A stretch of DNA of 6,609 nucleotides. It comes from Candidatus Nitrosopumilus sp. (GTDB lineage Archaea > Thermoproteota > Nitrososphaeria > Nitrososphaerales > Nitrosopumilaceae). Location: NCBI GenBank assembly GCA_029880665.1, contig JAOUNZ010000059.1:1-6609 (forward strand), read 5' to 3'. The position numbers and the translations under genes were made by a program. Positions 4,861-6,609 of this stretch are shown here, one piece after another. Within the stretch, counting starts at the first letter, position 1, and each line of letters opens with the position of its first letter. A model generated the notes under the pieces. That model made no database searches, was not told the origin of the DNA, and saw nothing but the letters and a program-made list of their open reading frames with translations.

Positions 4861-5538
4861 ATGAATCCGGATGATATACCAGACTTGTCTGACAGAGTGG
4901 AGATCATATCAACGGAAGATGAGAAACTAAAAACAGTTGGAGAGATTTTGTCATCAGATTCAAGTAGAAGTATTCTCAAACTGCTATTTAACCAATCACT
5001 TTCTGCAAATGAAATTGCACGTAAAACAGAAATGTCTTTGCCTCTGGTAATCCACCATCTAAAAAAAATGCAATCAGCTCAGGTTGTAAAGATTACGAAT
5101 GTTGGAAAAAGCTCGAAGTCGCACGACATGAAATATTATACAATTGACAAGCTTGCAATAGTAATTCTTCCATCAGAAATGACACAGCCTGCAAAGAAAA
5201 GCAAATCTCTGTTTAATTCATTTACAAGAATCCATAGACTTGCGACACTTGGAGGCGTATCAATTGCAGCATGGTTTTCATCTCAATTAATCCAGAATCG
5301 AGGCACTGTATCAGAAACGGCCAGATCAGAAATTCCTCCCATGGGAGCTGATTCTGCACAATCCATGATGCGTTCCATTCCAGAACAAACAGAGAATATA
5401 CAAGAAACTCTTCAAACTGGCATGTCAGAACCTCAGATAGGAGTTTTATGGTCTGCAATCATAGTTCTTTCAATCATAATTTCAGGATTAATTGTGGAAT
5501 TAATTATCAAACAAAAAAAACGGATTGACAACTATTGA
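4861..5538 (+). CDS. Membrane-tethered winged-helix transcriptional regulator
   Basis: This 225-residue protein combines a DNA-binding domain with membrane segments. Residues 25-104 form an ArsR-like winged helix: SSRSILKLLFNQS (34-46), SANEIARKTEM (48-58), recognition helix LPLVIHHLKKMQSA (60-73), and a wing with VVKITNVGKSSKSHDMKYYTI. A basic linker (KKSK) leads to a weak hydrophobic segment at about 126-146 and a strong transmembrane helix at 194-216, followed by a basic tail (KQKKR). If both span the membrane, the polar stretch 147-192, which contains several methionines and no cysteine, is an outside sensor loop and both ends are cytoplasmic. If only the last helix spans, the topology differs. 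This is a one-component membrane regulator layout. The divergent SIMPL gene and the palindrome between them make that gene the likely target, with possible autoregulation. The ATG chosen fits a leaderless start. Confidence 0.85.
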   Translation: MNPDDIPDLSDRVEIISTEDEKLKTVGEILSSDSSRSILKLLFNQSLSANEIARKTEMSLPLVIHHLKKMQSAQVVKITNVGKSSKSHDMKYYTIDKLAIVILPSEMTQPAKKSKSLFNSFTRIHRLATLGGVSIAAWFSSQLIQNRGTVSETARSEIPPMGADSAQSMMRSIPEQTENIQETLQTGMSEPQIGVLWSAIIVLSIIISGLIVELIIKQKKRIDNY

Positions 5539-5597
5539 ATTAGTACACTTGAAAAATATCACATAGGTTTGAATTGTTGGTTGTTCACATACGATTT

Positions 5598-5611
5598 AAT
5601 TATTTTTCCTT
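5598..5611 (+). terminator. T-rich stretch after the membrane-tethered regulator gene
   Basis: AATTATTTTTCCTT lies about 60 bases beyond the stop at 5538, in the 108-base space between two convergent genes. It is a modest T-run without a hairpin and a possible archaeal transcript end. No other feature was seen in this gap. Confidence 0.3.
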
Positions 5612-5646
5612 CAATGTTATTAAACTTCATGTGACTAAAAGAGATA

Positions 5647-6294
5647 TTATATTCTCAAGATTGTACCCAATCTTGACTTTGCAGATATTGCAATTACTGA
5701 TGTGATTGCAACTGCCAATATCATTATTGTTATTGTACCAAACTCGGGAACCACGTTAAAGTACAATATTTCTCCTGTAGGTCCAGTCCAGTTTGCTTGA
5801 TCATTGGGCAATCCAAATCCCAATAATGTCACTTGCATATCCACTGAATCATCAGATTTTAAGGGTGTTGTATTATGGGTGTTACGCCCTTCATGTACAT
5901 GAACTTTGGATAAAGAAAGGATTTCTTTGCCATTTTGGGTTGCAACAATATCATAATTGGCATGCTGTTTCAGGCTTCCACCATTAGAGTCTCTGAATTT
6001 AATATCAATTGACATTACCTCATTTAATGCTGGATTGCTGGAAGTTATCTCTACACGCACCTTTCCATCAGAAGATAATCCTGCTACAGTGGTTTCCTCA
6101 GTTGATGGACCCTCTATAACAAGTGGGGGAGCTTTAATCACAACTGCATTACCCTGTATCACATCAGAACTCTTAACGGAAGAATCTTGTACAATATCAA
6201 CTCCTGCTGCATGACCTGCAGACGAGATACCAAATGCAACGGCAGTTACAAAAATAGCTACTAGTAAAGTGACGGTTTTTTTTGGCATTACCAT
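5647..6294 (-). CDS. PEFG-CTERM surface protein
   Basis: This 215-residue exported protein has a signal peptide (PKK, hydrophobic core 7-24, likely cleavage after AGHAA at 30) and a C-terminal sorting signal. PEFG stands at 183-186, followed by a transmembrane helix (187-203) and a basic tail with KSR and R. PEFG-CTERM is the archaeosortase recognition signal described in ammonia-oxidising archaea, so the protein should be cut near PEFG and attached to the cell surface. Residues 70-182 look like a beta-sandwich: VRVEITSSNPALNEVMSIDI, YDIVATQNGKEIL, and VDMQVTLLGFG leading to EILYFNVVPEFG. HVHEGRNTH (132-140) is a histidine patch that could bind metal. NTT (141-143) and NWT (168-170) are possible N-glycosylation sites. 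Starts at codon 1 or at the third codon (Met3) are both possible. A TTTTTTA about 28 bases upstream may be its TATA-like box. Confidence 0.88.
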   Translation of the reverse strand: MVMPKKTVTLLVAIFVTAVAFGISSAGHAAGVDIVQDSSVKSSDVIQGNAVVIKAPPLVIEGPSTEETTVAGLSSDGKVRVEITSSNPALNEVMSIDIKFRDSNGGSLKQHANYDIVATQNGKEILSLSKVHVHEGRNTHNTTPLKSDDSVDMQVTLLGFGLPNDQANWTGPTGEILYFNVVPEFGTITIMILAVAITSVIAISAKSRLGTILRI

Positions 6295-6471
6295 TGATTG
6301 AAAATTTGTACGTGCAGGTAAAAAATCTATTGATTGTTGTTGTTTGAAAATGCATGATTTTGTATTAATTGTTCAATTCTTTGGAAATCCAATAACTTGT
6401 CATGATAGAAAAAATTATGATTGATAAACTCCCCTACCAAAAGAGAGAAGATGTAAACTCAGAAATAAGAT

Positions 6472-6594
6472 TTAGAGTATCTTTCGGATACCAACGATCA
6501 CTATGGCTGGAACTACAAAATACATTCCAATATTCATCAAAATTACCCCTATTCCATACCCTAGCACCTCGGAATCAGATTCTGCATGTGACAT
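6472..6594 (-). CDS. Small single-span membrane protein (40 residues), or C-terminal part of a longer one
   Basis: From an ATG at 6594 this frame encodes 40 residues. The N-terminus is acidic (MSHAESDSEVL) and is followed by one hydrophobic helix at about 12-36 (with two glycine-rich turns and FVVPAIVIVG) and a basic end (IRKIL). By charge the N-terminus should be outside and the C-terminus inside. The frame stays open from the ATG to the right edge of the window (S-S-L-S-I before the Met), so this may instead be the end of a longer gene. The sequence looks natural for a membrane protein, and the overlapping plus-strand frame does not. Its gene lies 177 bases upstream of the PEFG-CTERM gene on the same strand. 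The family is not recognised. Confidence 0.5.
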   Translation of the reverse strand: MSHAESDSEVLGYGIGVILMNIGMYFVVPAIVIVGIRKIL

Positions 6595-6609
6595 TATGGA
6601 CAGTGATGA

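Noticed and set aside
5222..5458. Minus-strand open frame inside the membrane-tethered regulator gene
   Set aside because: Antisense shadow; the plus-strand protein has a clear domain and membrane helix.
5793..6214. Two plus-strand open frames inside the PEFG-CTERM gene
   Set aside because: Antisense shadows of a gene with signal peptide and sorting signal.
6350..6424. 24-codon plus-strand frame MHDFVLIVQF...
   Set aside because: Very short, no promoter or domain support; the 6295-6471 gap otherwise shows nothing beyond a possible promoter of the PEFG gene.
6402..6609. Plus-strand frame from ATG 6402, open to the right edge
   Set aside because: The first third (MIEKIMIDKLPYQKRED) looks plausible, but the rest is antisense to the more natural membrane-protein frame at 6472-6594 and shows no domain. 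It cannot be excluded without sequence to the right.
6603..6609. GTGATGA resembling the C box of a C/D guide RNA
   Set aside because: At the window edge with no matching D box visible; insufficient support.

Overview
The window looks like chromosomal DNA of an ammonia-oxidising archaeon of the Nitrosopumilus/Nitrosarchaeum type (Nitrososphaeria, 'Thaumarchaeota'). The reasons are the low GC content, archaeal TATA-like boxes placed about 20-27 bases before start codons (so the mRNAs are probably leaderless), oligo-T ends instead of hairpins, several winged-helix regulators, and a secreted protein that ends in a PEFG-CTERM sorting signal. No tRNA, rRNA, CRISPR array, insertion sequence or integrase was seen. 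The species cannot be fixed from the window alone.

Layout. Bases 1-739 (minus strand) hold a winged-helix regulator, a three-helix membrane protein and the start of another membrane protein, probably one operon. A divergent promoter region (740-831) leads to a plus-strand radical SAM enzyme (832-1725). Its stop codon overlaps by 4 bases the stop of a convergent gene for a small secreted histidine-rich protein (1722-2174). Upstream of that on the minus strand lie a small helical protein (2214-2465) and a tight three-gene unit (2505-3849): a CcdA/DsbD-type membrane protein, a 45-residue YHS-domain protein and a thioredoxin-fold CxxC protein. These three are joined by two ATGA stop/start overlaps.

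A SIMPL-domain exported protein (3995-4768, minus) diverges from a winged-helix regulator with a C-terminal membrane anchor (4861-5538, plus). A perfect 10+2+10 base palindrome sits between their two TATA-like boxes. Next come a PEFG-CTERM surface protein (5647-6294, minus) and, at the right edge, a 40-residue single-span membrane protein or the C-terminal end of a longer one (6472-6594, minus).

Functional reading. Most of the window is about the cell envelope: four predicted exported or surface proteins, several membrane proteins and two regulators next to membrane or exported partners. The two units most worth following are the CcdA-YHS-thioredoxin cassette, likely thiol/disulfide and metal handling across the membrane, with a histidine-rich secreted protein downstream; and the SIMPL gene paired with a membrane-tethered regulator across a shared palindrome, which resembles a one-component envelope-sensing switch. 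Both functional readings are inference.
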